Shown: positions 21,183-32,652 of the stretch, piece by piece
Position numbering within the stretch: position 1 is the stretch's first letter
Layout of the letters: each line of letters opens with the position of its first letter
Assembly (NCBI GenBank): GCA_940671915.1
Contig: CALNVZ010003426.1
Coordinates: forward strand, 31,420,712-31,484,711
Length of the DNA: 64,000 nucleotides
From: Paracentrotus lividus
Taxonomy: Eukaryota; Echinodermata; Echinoidea; Camarodonta; Echinidae
Direction: 5' to 3'
The notes under the pieces: generated by a model
Told to the model about the DNA's origin: nothing
Databases searched by the model: none
What the model saw: the letters and a program-made list of their open reading frames with translations, nothing else
Made by a program: the position numbers and the translations under genes

Positions 21183-22214
21183 GTAATTTGATTTTTTTTT
21201 TATATAAAAAAATCTCAAACATATAATCTTCATAGTAATAATTAAGCTATGATTTACTTGTCTGAAAGATTGTTTGTATCTTATTTTTGGCTGACCGAAA
21301 CTTTTTTTGATTATGCTTATGATCATGATGGAAACCAAACAATATTTGTGTCATGTGCTTGTGTAACAAGTACATGTTATAAACCTTATGTATAATGGAT
21401 TTTTCGGGAATTGTTGCGGAAATTACGACAATTTTTTTCAAGGTTCCCAGAAAACCATCAGGGAACCAGGGAAAATTATTTATTTTTCAGGTCAGGACAT
21501 TTGATATAATTGCTTCACACATAGGCCGGGAAAAAAGTCAGGGAATTTTGACTGGGCACATAAAACAAAGTTCGTAGTCGACTTAGTGGTTTATCTGGCA
21601 AATATTCAGACGACAACAAAGGGGAAACGTGCCAGGAGATGGATGGAAATGGGGTTCTTAAATAATTATCAGAGAACTTTTAGATTTTCACAAGAAAAAT
21701 CAGGATTTTGTTTCCTTGGGAATGGCTGGAAATCTTGTATTAAAATCTATTATATAGGAATGATTTAATAGTGTTATTTCTTATTTTTCTTTCTAATTCA
21801 AACGCTTTATTATCGTCATGCTTGATGGCAACTTATGGGCACTTATGTGTGGGATGGGACTGATCAAGTAGTGTGAATACTTCTTTGTTTTAGGGATACA
21901 TTTTCCCATTTCCCAAACACATATATAAATGTTTATTCTAGATTTTCTAACAAAGGAAAATATCAAGGTGACTTCTTACTGTATGACATTGAAATAAGTA
22001 ATTTAATTAAGTTTTGATGAAGTTGTTTTTACGTTCTTTATAATGCAAGAATTAACTAACTTTTATTTTTATTGTTTTTAGTATAATTTTAAGAAGACAA
22101 AATGTTACTTTAATGGTACAAGCTTCACTAGTACATGTACATATGTGACATGTATAGTTTGTTTGAATTATTTTTAACAAATACATTTGTTCTTTTTGTC
22201 ATTTAAAAAAAAAA
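21183..22214 (+). other. Sequence left of the N gap, nothing recognised
   Basis: AT-rich. Short frames on both strands have no domain. Confidence 0.4.
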
Positions 22215-22314
22215 NNNNNNNNNNNNNNNNNNNNNNNNNNNNNNNNNNNNNNNNNNNNNNNNNNNNNNNNNNNNNNNNNNNNNNNNNNNNNNNNNNNNNN
22301 NNNNNNNNNNNNNN
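22215..22314. other. Assembly gap, 100 N
   Basis: Exactly 100 N, the usual placeholder for a gap of unknown size. Confidence 0.98.
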
Positions 22315-22715
22315 GACTGCTAATTTATTTGACCAAAAATTAATGTTGAGGACCAATTTTATCGCAAAAAACATAGAAATTAAAAGGTGGGAAAAAACAA
22401 AGAAATACTTAAATTCAAAAAACAAAATATATGAGATATCAATATGGATACTGGCATTTTTTCAAGTACAATTGATAGGAATGCTATAAGAAACATTCAC
22501 ACCAAAAATCAGCTTTCTAGGAGCTACCATTACGTGAATTAGAGCAAAAAGTATGCTTTCATGCCCGTAAATTAGCCATATAATATAATTTAAGACAAAC
22601 ATTTTTTAGAAAAATTTACTATTCATTTACGGAGAATTACACACCATATTTTCGTCGACGATCGCGCATTCAACTGCGAGATCTCGCGCCCCCCCCCCCC
22701 CCGATATGCAATTTT
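22315..22715. mobile_element. Truncated, inverted third member of the piggyBac-type family
   Basis: Read on the minus strand, 22715 to about 22500 matches the left half of the 19689-20395 element: a C or G run, a GATCGCGC-rich patch, ATACTTTTTGCTCTAA, then AGCTCCTAGAAAGCT (about 22510-22525 here, 19925-19940 there). The other end is lost in the 100-N gap. Confidence 0.45.
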
Positions 22716-22797
22716 CAAAAGATCCTGGCAGATTGTGTAAGGATAGTTGAGGAGAAGCATGCATAGAGCCAGTTATAATGTTGTAACATAATCATTT

Positions 22798-23041
22798 CTA
22801 AAGCCCGCGTCACACTGTCCGAAGTTGAGCAAGGATGGATATACGATCATGGACAATTTTGTTTCTGATACGAAAGCAGCGGCCACTCGTGTACCCTTGT
22901 GTAACCTTCTGTAGACATCGTTTCGTTTTTACTATTATTCTGGCTGTTGAAGTTGGCGTCATATTGCGCGAAACCCTTAACATTTCATATTCGTGTATCC
23001 ATCTTTGCTCAACTTCGGGACAGTGTGAAGCCCACCTTTAG
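22798..23041. mobile_element. Small inverted-repeat element (MITE)
   Basis: Left arm CTAAAGCCCGCGTCACACTG plus CCGAAGTTGAGCAAGGATGG from 22798. The right arm is its diverged reverse complement, with CCATCTTTGCTCAACTTCGG and CAGTGTGAAGCCCACCTTTAG ending near 23041. Arms are ~45 bp in a total of ~244 bp with no coding. The superfamily is not determined, since I could not fix a target duplication. Confidence 0.65.
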
Positions 23042-24389
23042 GCCAATTGATTGAAAAAAAACTACAAAGAAAATTTTGTTTAAAGAGTGGACCAAAACAA
23101 GAAGAAAAGATTTTTTTGACAAGTATTGGCTTGATAAGTTGATGGCTTCCTTTGCCAAATTATTATTTAATTTTCTCATATGAAACCATTTGCAGGGCAC
23201 CCTTACTGTTTTTCAACATCTTTCATTTTGTTATCCTTTTTTTTTTAGTTAAGGATTAGTTTTCAGATTCTTGTAATTTTTTTTTTCCTCTGAACAGAGC
23301 AATGCTGTTGAACGCAATCCGATGCATTACTAATCAACATGGAACCTACTTACTGAAACGAAACGTGACAGCAAAGATTCTCTTGACATTAGATTGAACT
23401 ACTTATAAATTGTATCAAATTATTTGCGAATTTCCCAATAGAAAAAAAAGTAAAGACAAATGGATCTACAATACTCTTTGCGTTAATGAATCAGGTTTGC
23501 TATAACGTCAATAATTACGGATTCCATTTTTTGTTTCAGAATTGACTTAAACAATGAAATCACAAATATTGAAACCTGACATTTTTATGTAGATAAATAT
23601 ATTCATGGAATGCCCTTTCAGGGGCATAAAATTGATGCATCATTGGTGCTTAATGGGAACAGCCATTTGATTAATATTTTCCAAAACTAGCAAGGTAATT
23701 AACGAGTATTTTAAAAATAGAAAGGAATAGTAAATTAATTATATTTACTTTGTTTTAAATGATTACAATTTATACAAGAAGTTTAATCCCAATAGGAAAA
23801 TGCCCTTGTGTTTATATTTCAACAGTGTACATCTTGCAGATGTGATATGCATTCTTTGAAATTGCTAACATAAGTATTTACTTTTCTGTAGTTGTATTTT
23901 TAATGCGTCTATTAGTTGAAATTTAGTTTTCTCTTTTTAAAGCTTGAATCTATTTTCTATTAATCTGGTAATTACAGTGTATTGCAATCAACCTATTTTA
24001 CTATATTCATTGCTTACTCTAGGGCTTAGATTATATGTGTTACATTTAGACATGGTTACCTACTCAATTTTGTCAGATTTACAATCCATTATGTGATATC
24101 TTATATATCAAGATTATACAATGTATGCCTTACAAAGATTTAAAGATAAGCTAATAATTATACTGTAAACATGACAAAATCTGATAAAAAGACTGAATGA
24201 ACATTCTGCCCTTGAGGTTGTCCTGGTTCCATCGGCGGGGATCTTCTAGCAGCAACTGAGGAAAGGAGGGATGTAAATTGTGGCTTTCTTTTTACTGGCA
24301 CCTTGTAAAAATACACCTTTCATCTATCAATCTGGACATCGTTTTTGCGATCCCCATGTTACCGCATATATTTTTACATCTGCAAGAAT
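23042..24389. other. Intergenic sequence, nothing recognised
   Basis: AT-rich, no supportable frame. Confidence 0.45.
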
Positions 24390-24392
24390 CTT

Positions 24393-24582
24393 TAGGCGCC
24401 TTCTCCAGTGTACAAAAGGCATCAGTTTCCTGCGGGATCCTGTTCCACCCCTGGAAGCATCCGGCCTTCAGCTTTTAACATGTTTAAGCCGTATTAAAAT
24501 TTCGGGATTCAATTCAAAAGCCGATAAAACGGCATTAGAACAAAGGATGCGGGAAACTGACAACTTTTGATCGGAGAAGGCG
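24393..24582. mobile_element. MITE with GGCGCCTTCTCC termini and TTA flanks
   Basis: Starts GGCGCCTTCTCC and ends GGAGAAGGCGCC, with TTA on the outside of each end. The inverted arms run inward for ~40 bp (CAGTTTCCTGC on the left, GCGGGAAACTG on the right). A 3-bp TTA duplication fits the PIF/Harbinger superfamily (inference). Its inner sequence (GCGGGATCCTGTTCCACCC to GCCGTATTAAA) recurs at about 4680-4745, and the terminal AAGGCGCCTTCTCC recurs at about 2731, both inside the fold-back element. Confidence 0.7.
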
Positions 24583-24700
24583 CCTTAGCAGTGAAGGAGG
24601 GAGATTAATTTGAAAAAGATCTCTGAAATAATATAAGCGTTTAAACAAATGCAATTCTTGTATGTTTTATCATGTTTTAGTGTGTATTGTAACGGGTTCT

Positions 24701-25083
24701 AAACCTATGTATACATTGTACTAGCATATTTTATTCTATTTTCTATCAAAGTATATCATCTTTTTACCTGTCAGATCTGCCAGAAAATGAAGAAGATGAA
24801 TTTGGTTCATTTAATTAAAAGGAGAGTGTAATTATGTTATCTAATCAGGAAGAAAAAAAATTTACTGGCATATACTCTGCTTATATCTACCATAACTGCA
24901 TATGCATACGTTGCACAAAAACTATGCATACATTGTACTAGCATTATAACCCTATTTTATATCAAAGTAGAAACATTGTGTTCATTAAAAGGATAGTGTA
25001 ATTGTATTATCTAATCAGGAAAAAAATATGTTACTGGCTTATACTCTGATTGTATCTACCATAAATGCAGAAAAAGTGCACAA
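24701..25083. repeat. Diverged tandem duplication
   Basis: 24701-24916 and 24917-25083 are diverged direct copies sharing ATGYATACATTGTACTAGCA, TTATCTAATCAGGAA and ACTCTG-TATCTACCATAA words in the same order. The second copy lacks an internal ~50 bp. Confidence 0.7.
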
Positions 25084-28000
25084 GACGCATTCGGATTATA
25101 TTCTCAGTTGAAATGAAAATGTGTTGTCAAAAAGGAAACAGAAGCGATTCAAATTAATTATCATTAAATAAAAATATTATTTGTCAATCTATCAAACCAT
25201 GACGAAAGGGAGCTCCAATAAATACGTCAGTATGTTAAACAAAAAATGCAAAGAGATACCAGATGTGTGATCTTTAAGGATGACACATCGTTTAAAGTTC
25301 AGACTTTCCTGTGTTTTGATTATTCTTCATTTAATTACATCGTAAGTATGGTGCTATTTAAGGCGTTAATATATATATAGTATTTTTTTTGATTTTTATT
25401 ACAAAAAAATATTGACGAAAAAACAAAGACAGTAATACCAATTGTCTTCTCATTTATAACACTCCTTGGTTGGCGTTCTGTGCATTACTTATTTTATAGT
25501 CATTAGCGTACTTAAACTGAAATAAAATATCTCCTATAAGGATCAGGCCGTGCTGCATCACCAAGATAGTTTATGATTTTTGTGCGATGTGACGCTGTCT
25601 AATTAAAAAGTAACATACAAGTACACCAGTTAAGAAAGACTATATGAGAAATAAACATCATTTCAAAATATTATAAATATCAAGGGAAAGTGTCTGGGCT
25701 CTTTAGCGGCGACCGGATCAAGGGAATTACGCAAACAAACCTGGCCAGCAGAATTCTAAGTGTCTAGGCCATTCTTTTTCCCTCTTTCGATTCGTGGATC
25801 GAGTTACCTATATAATATAATCTATTCAATGAATATATAATAAGTCATTTACAAAAGACTTTTGTATATAATATAATATCTGCACTCGACCCTCTTAATT
25901 CTTTGTGTTCAACCTCTCTAACCATTCCTTCTCATTGGGTTTGTATACAAAGATGCAAAGTTATTTTTCTTAATAGTCAGATAATTGGTGATGTTTTTAA
26001 CTAATGCTTATTCCATTTTAATTATGTATCTAGAATACAAGCAGTATTCAATTCAATTCTAAAAGTAGGTGTATAATTCTAGTAAATAGCAATGGCTTTT
26101 TTTCATGCATACACACCCTTTCGCCTCGAGGAATGGAGGAAATCAGTAAGTAGAGAATACAGTAGACTAAAATATTGATATAATTTAGGTTTATTCGCAT
26201 CATATCGCTACAGGCATTTGGTAGCTGAAATTTCTTCAAATCTAAAAAATCAAGCTACATTCTGTATTTTCCCAAATTTGCATACTTTTACAAAGCTCAC
26301 TTACAAGATCTGCACCTAAAAAAACTGGTGGCACAGTACATATCTGAAAATACACAGGAATTACATATACAAAAAATACTGTGACCTACAACCTTTGATA
26401 AACATTGCATTTTGAAGACAACAAGACTATTTGCGTGCTGACCAAAAGTATGGCTATAAAAAGTGCGGCAGATAAATATCAAATAATCAAATCTTGTGGG
26501 TGACCGATGTACTTCAAATTTACAAAACTATATTAATGTTCCAGTGACACTTCTACGGTTGTGTTTCATAGGTGGTCCAGATTGTCCAACAAGTTTCAGT
26601 AAATCGGAAACCGAGGCTAGAAAATGTGCTTTCTTCTATTTCTATGACACCGTATCTGAACTGACATCGCATCTGAGAACAAAGGGGGGGGGCCTCAATA
26701 TTAAAACGGGGCATGGCTGCTTGAAGTTATTTAACTAAGCTAACCCCCAAAAAAAAGTGTACCACCTGATATACCCCCACAAGCACACGATTTGAATTTC
26801 ACTTTTTGGAACAAGTATGATTCCTCGGCAAATTGTCCCATACCTCTTAAAACACCTCACATTCATACATAAGCATGAGTACACTGTCTCCTCAAACGCG
26901 GAAGCAACGTGGGGGGCAAGTTGAAAAAAAGTTCCGTTCTAGAACTGCCCAAAAACTGTGTATCTGTCATCAATAATTATCGCTGACAGGAATAAGTGTT
27001 AAGTATAAATTATCCTTGCGGACAGGCACCAGGAGAACATTTACGCATACAACAAAGAAACGATCAATAACTTACAAATGTAAGAAATTCATGTCACTCA
27101 CTTCTTCTGACAAGAACTAGGCCTAGTATAATTGTGAAACCACAATAATATGATTATAATATCTATCAGCAAATAAAATTCAATTTAAATTGAGACCTTG
27201 CATTATTTTCTGCACAGTCAGCATGATAAACATCGTTGACAACATGGCCCTTGCAGTATATTCTACAACTGAAAAAGTAACAAGTAAAGCCTTTCAAACA
27301 GCCCTTTCTCTTTATCATTGACTGTTATCTTGTCCAAGCGTTCATTAAAAAAAAAATGATGTACAAAAGCATTATTTGCAATATAGGCAGTAAAATAAAA
27401 TCAGGCCATAGAAGAAACAAAAGTCTGTGTCACAAAAGCTCCTTAATGTACAAAGCAGGTGTATAGAAAGCTGTGGAAGCACTTGCATAGGCAGCAGTGT
27501 TATAAAAATGTACATCAGTGATTGTTGGAAATAACAGAATCTAAAACTCTCTATTCTTACAATAAATACACCTTGCTTCAAGACGACTTTTTCATATAAC
27601 AATGCTCAAAATTTTCCTGATATTTCTACTGAAGCTTTTTATTTGTATTGGACAGACCTTGTATGACTAAGTGTTTTTTTTTTTTCAAGATGAAAAAAAA
27701 TAATGACTGTGTATACCAAGACCAACAAGTTATTAGCATAAAGATTAATTTCCCCATGAGGCATATTGACAAAATAGTAGTGAAGCAAAGAAATAAATAA
27801 ATGTTACAAAAAACAATACTCCAAATATAAAAAATTACAGGATACAGTACACTTTTATCTCAATACGATTTTGAAGTAACACAAACTACACTGTAACAAT
27901 ATAAATACATGCACAAGCACCAATTCACAAATTAGTTGAAACTTGTCCAAAAAATAAACATTTACAAATAAATATTAAACTTATACACATGACAAATAAT

Positions 28001-30165
28001 AAATGTTATGTTTGGAACATACACAAAAAGAAATCACAATAAACAAATAATCGATGCGATAAAGGAGTTTATAGAAAGTAACAAATAGGGAATTAGGGGC
28101 AGAACATAACTGAAAATTATAATGTAACATTTGACACATTCAATTTCTTCTTAATAGGTAAAAGTTCTAAATTTCTGAGAGAAAAAGAGCATGCTTCATA
28201 TCATCAATCCTACAAATATGAGAATATTGAAGAAATTTTATAAATTGGGCTTGTAATTTTTTTTCTGCAATTTACATGAAGAATATGATTACGGATAAAG
28301 TTCTCACCTTTCTAAAAGTGCTTTATATTTGCTTTGTAGATGACTGCATGACCCAGGTCATTTGATAAATGATTAAAGAATGAGCAAACGCTTTCACTAT
28401 TAAATGTTATTGAACATGTCTGACATCAGTGATTTAAAAGAAATCATGCAAAATATGGATTGTGTACTTGTCACCTTTATTATAATTAACCATGACATGT
28501 GTGATTTAAGTGAAGCGAAAAAGCTATTGTTGGAAAGGTGAGGGGTTCATCTTTAATTTTATGCTAAATATGAATTGGCAAAATAAATGCGCTTGAAAGC
28601 CTACATTTGGATCACCTTTTGAGATATGGTTATGACAATGTGAAAATGGTGCCGAAAAAGCCTGTTCAAGATTTATCATTAAAATAAAATTAAATAATTT
28701 CAACCTCAAACTTTCAAAATTTAAGTATATTCAAAGCCGAAATGGGACTAGGAGTAGGAGGGCATACAGTAACAGTATACAGGTATAATGCGCCTACCTA
28801 TTGAGATACATTATTTCTAATTTTTTGTTATCAATAAATACACATATTAACTGGAAATTGGAAGATCTTGATAATTCATTAAACAATATTCACAACAATT
28901 TAGTTACATTGTGTAAAAAATACATATAGATTAAAGGCCAAAATAGAAAGGAAAATGATGAAATGATTCTAATTGTATTCGCTATCATCCCAAAAAAATC
29001 ATTGGAATATATATATATAAATGTGAAATCAAATTATTTGTAATCTGTAGAATTCTAGCTTCTTTTAAAGAAATAATTCACATGTCATCCCTATATATGC
29101 TTGTATCGTTCTGCTTTCAAGAGGGATAAGTTATTTCAGATATCCTTATTTCTATTCCACACTTTTATTAAGTACGTGTATATCAGGTGTGGCAGAAACA
29201 TCCGATACAATTAAGTACTATGCAATAATATGCATACACAAAACCCAGATATTTCCCAACAAACAATAAATAAAGAGAACGATAAGTGTAAAATCTCGGA
29301 ATTGGAGAAATATAATTTGAGAATTCCTTAGATTTCTTTATCCTAGGCAAATCAAATTAAAAATATATTACAAAAGATATCAAATAAATACAAAACTACC
29401 AAAAGTAACAAAATTATATGACAAACCGGCACCTACAAAGTTCATCCTTGCAATTTAAGGATTAAATAGAGACTTGCATACTATTACATGATAGATTCCT
29501 TCTCCATAGGTCTATAGTTGTGCTTTGTGTCATTTATATGCTGTGAAGGATCAATGAGATACAATCCTTTAAACATTGTGATCAAAATTAGCATTCGTAA
29601 AATTAACCAATGAGAAGGAAGAATCTAGAAGTTGATGAATTGCTGTTCATTAGCTCAATGCAGGCTTGACTGTTGCTTGATTTTTCATGTGCAAAACTTC
29701 TTCATTAGTTTGCATACGTACATATATGAGTATGCTTCATTACTGATGTAAAAGTAGCAAAAATAAGTTGCAATCAAATTTGCCTGTTACTTTATACAGC
29801 AACCAGTCATAAGCAAACTCCTCAATGTTAGTCATTTAAAGTGTTTGAATTCACTCACAGAAGACTTGATTTTCCTTCCCGAGCTTGCAAAATGCAGTAA
29901 CTGAAGTGCAAAAGTTCAATGCTACTGTAATACTCCACAAATCACCCAAATAAAAGGAAAAATAAAATCGCTCTTGAAAAAGTTGCCCCTGCTTGGCTAA
30001 GAGAGTTTGGTTTGGACTCGCTTCCTATTAAGGCAGACATTTTTATCTGGATGAGAGGTTGAGAAAGAAGGTCCTGTACATTAGAGGCCAGTCTTGGAGG
30101 AAAGGTTAAACATCAAGGCCATCTAGATAAAGGTTTGTCTGTTGAGAGAGGCTGGTATGATGACA
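25084..30165. other. Intergenic region and probable liprin-beta 3' UTR
   Basis: No exon is supported on either strand. The part just below 30166 should be the 3' UTR of the minus-strand liprin-beta gene. A minus-strand AATAAA lies at 29164-29169 and another at 28476-28481, but I cannot tell which, if either, is used. The frame at 26496-26738 was considered and rejected as an exon. Confidence 0.4.
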
Positions 30166-30210
30166 TTACACATGCGTACTTCTGTCCATGTCTGAATCTG
30201 AGAGCATAGT
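30166..30210 (-). CDS. PPFIBP: Liprin-beta, terminal coding exon with stop
   Basis: The minus-strand acceptor TAG (30211-30213) opens a 15-codon exon: TMLSDSDMDRSTHV then TAA at 30166-30168. Phase 0 matches the exon before it. The junction gives SLT-TMLSDSDM, which aligns with the NLTHMLKEDDM region of vertebrate liprin-beta-1 as I remember it. The vertebrate protein has a longer tail that also ends in an acidic stretch and Val. The last residues THV fit a class I PDZ ligand (S/T-x-V), an inference. Confidence 0.75.
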   Translation of the reverse strand, partial: TMLSDSDMDRSTHV

Positions 30211-30654
30211 CTACAAGAGAGATCAATACATGAATTAAATCATTTGTCTTCTTGATTTAGATTTGATTGAAATATTTTAAGATGAATTGATACTCTGTGT
30301 ATTCACTTTTCTAAAACATCTAGGTTTTACAATGATAGCATTTGTAATGATAGAATCCATTTTGCGTGTTTTCGATGATGCCTTTAAAAAGCTATCAGTG
30401 CCACATTCCCCCAAAGCTGTCATGAAGTTCTATTTCCCATACATATTGTAAAAGTGCATGTTAATTCTATAACAGGAAATTTTCAATGGGATGATATGAA
30501 ATTGAACTTACAATGACTTTGAGAAAAGCTATCTCAGTAATCAAGAGAAACTAATATTTGCAAGTTACAAGGGCATATATACCAAATCTGGTCTACTAAA
30601 TATCTTCAATTTTATATAAAAATTATAAATAAATTAAACAAAGCACCGACTTAC

Positions 30655-30735
30655 CGTTAAAGAGTCTATTTCTTGAGAGAGGGCGCCAAATTTTTGTGCC
30701 GTTCCCTCTTTCACCTCCTTCCCATCCGGTCGATC
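30655..30735 (-). CDS. PPFIBP: Liprin-beta, penultimate coding exon
   Basis: 81 nt, acceptor CAG (30736-30738), donor GTAAGT just below 30655, phase 0 both ends. It encodes DRPDGKEVKEGTAQKFGALS then QEIDSLT, which corresponds to the GTVRQIGAFSEGI region near the C-terminus of liprin-beta-1. This part has no known catalytic role and follows the SAM domains. Confidence 0.8.
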
Positions 30736-31094
30736 CTGAATGTGTACGAAAAGGAAAATAGTTGTTCTTAAAGTTACGAACGACTGAAAATAGCAAGAAA
30801 AAACAACAACATATTTTAAATAAAGATATTTGATGCCTAATATCAATGGACTGATAACAAGAACTAGGCAATAATTTCTTCAAAGTTAATTTTCCAAAAT
30901 GCTAATACTAGTTGCACTTCAAACGTATGAATAACAAAGATGAGTGTGTATATTTCAATGATTGTTCAACATCTTGTCAAAGCAACTAGTCTTAAAATTT
31001 GCCTCAATCCTTAAAAACTGTCGAGACTTAAAATAGCACAAAAGGATAACTAATGCTGATCAAGAAATAGCCTACGTATCAAAAACATCCTTAC

Positions 31095-31280
31095 CTCATC
31101 AACCTGTCTATGTACTTTGTCAGCACTCCGTACTTCTACCTTATAGCTGGGTGGAGCAGGTCGGTTACCATTCACATGGGACATTCCATTTAGACTGGAG
31201 GGGTGACCAAGATCCATCGGGCAAATATAGTCTTCCATGTCTATACCTCGCTTGCTCTTACCAAATGTTCTCTTTTTGGG
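31095..31280 (-). CDS. PPFIBP: Liprin-beta, exon after SAM3 (YICPM motif)
   Basis: 186 nt, acceptor CAG (31281-31283), donor GTAAGG, phase 0 both ends. It encodes PKKRTFGKSKRGIDMEDYIC then PMDLGHPSS and a Pro/Ser-rich linker. The conserved x-Y-I/V-C-P-M motif after a basic stretch is characteristic of the liprin-beta C-terminal region. The join to the previous exon gives AKVK-PKKRTFG, as in the vertebrate AKVKPKKLAF segment. Confidence 0.88.
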
Positions 31281-31869
31281 CTGTTTGAAATGAGAAGGAT
31301 ACCGGTTATCACATGTAGGAATACAAACATTATTGTCAACATCATAGAGTACCAAAGTGTAAAGTCCAAACTATTTTACAACGTTGCCCTGTGCAATACC
31401 GACGAATGATTTACCATAAATCAATTCTGAACTGATTTATCTCAATCATTTTTCATGTTTCTGGTTAATGTTCAGAAGCTTTACACAAAATTTGAAAAAT
31501 AATTGAGATGAATCATTTCATACTTAATTTATGGTCAATTATCTGTCGGTAACACAAAGGATAAAGTTGCAAAATAGCTTAAACTTGCTCCACACCAGTG
31601 ATGTTGTCCTGGTTACTGGTCTAACGATCTGGTGTTGAACAATAGCAACATGCTCAAAGCGAAACCAGTCCATGTATGTGCTTGACTCCAGTATATTGTT
31701 GGACTGCATTCAAGCTTAACCTCATGGACAGGCTTTTTAGTTTAGAAACACTTAACAGGATGACAGACGATTGTCAGTACTCTCTCATCAAGACAATTAT
31801 CATTTCACCTATACAGCATTGAATCTCTTAATACGAATTATTATCAGAATGAAAAGCAGAAGATCTCAC

Positions 31870-32058
31870 CTTGACCTTTGCAAGGAAGTTAAGAGGAACA
31901 AACAGTGGTTGTTTTTCTGCATCTCTCTTCTGCTGCTGAATGTCTGGACCAATCAGAGAGATGAAGTGAGTGCTCAGATGTCGCCGTAGCAACGTCTTGT
32001 TTCCAGGGATACACAAGATGGAGGCGAGAGTCTCTGCTGTGAACCGGGGTTCAAGGAC
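31870..32058 (-). CDS. PPFIBP: Liprin-beta, SAM3 second half
   Basis: 189 nt, acceptor CAG (32059-32061), donor GTGAGA, phase 0 both ends. It encodes VLEPRFTAETLASILCIPG then NKTLLRRHLSTHFISLIG, the second half of the third SAM domain, plus the QQKRDAE...AKVK linker. LEPRF and KTLLRRHL are strongly diagnostic of liprin-beta as against liprin-alpha. Liprins are cytoplasmic scaffolds at cell adhesions and presynaptic sites; the SAM tandem mediates liprin-alpha/beta pairing. Confidence 0.93.
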
Positions 32059-32423
32059 CTGTGAATGGGAGACAATGAGGAGTTGGAGAAGAAAGAATTT
32101 ATCTACAAGTCTTGTCATTCTGATTCTTTATTTTATTGAATACAAGTATATACATTTTTTTTTTCTATCAATTAGTTTGATGAAAACAGTATAAACAGTC
32201 AGTGAACAGATAAAATTTACGTTTTGATATTACATTTCTCTCAACCATCTACATATTTTTTCAATATTTCCTTTTTTAATTATTGCCTTTTTCAGCAATA
32301 TATTAAATCCTCCCACTATGCACTTTTCCTGTATTTTCCTGTCTGTCTGTCCCTTCTCTTCATATATTTCAACCCCCTTCCCCACCAATTTTCCTACCTG
32401 CCTGCTTCCAATCAAATCCATCT

Positions 32424-32429
32424 TTCTCT

Positions 32430-32460
<31 letters not shown>
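32424..32460. repeat. (CT)n(CA)n microsatellite
   Basis: A compound CT then CA microsatellite on the plus strand in the liprin intron near exon 32527-32652. It is repeated in the right copy near 45317-45347. Confidence 0.85.
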
Positions 32461-32461
<1 letters not shown>

Positions 32462-32526
32462 TCCCCTGCATGTACTTCTCTATCACTTTCTCTGTGTCAC
32501 TCTTGCATGTTTTTGCATTCACATAC

Positions 32527-32652
32527 CATCAATCCACCATGTACTCCACTACCTCTGAGGTTGGGTGCATACTCCGACAGATCTACTGATCTTAACCATT
32601 CCATCACTCTGTGGTTCGTCCATAGTGCAACTTGGGTCCCTGTTTCATAAGG
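32527..32652 (-). CDS. PPFIBP: Liprin-beta, SAM3 first half
   Basis: 126 nt, phase 0 both ends. The acceptor is TTTAG (AG at 32653-32654 on the complement) and the donor GTATGT lies below 32527. It encodes PYETGTQVALW then TNHRVMEWLRSVDLSEYAPN and LRGSGVHGGLM. The W-T-N-H-R-V-x-E-W-L-R-S-V-D-L core and GSGVHGGLM loop are nearly invariant in liprins. A nearer CAG would put the exon out of frame, so the TAG acceptor was chosen; the resulting 11-residue lead-in has the same length as in vertebrates. Confidence 0.92.

Noticed and set aside
26496-26738. Possible exon after the CATAG acceptor (GPDCPTSFSKSETEARKC)
   Set aside because: No recognisable domain, no donor before the G run, and no phase link to either neighbouring gene.
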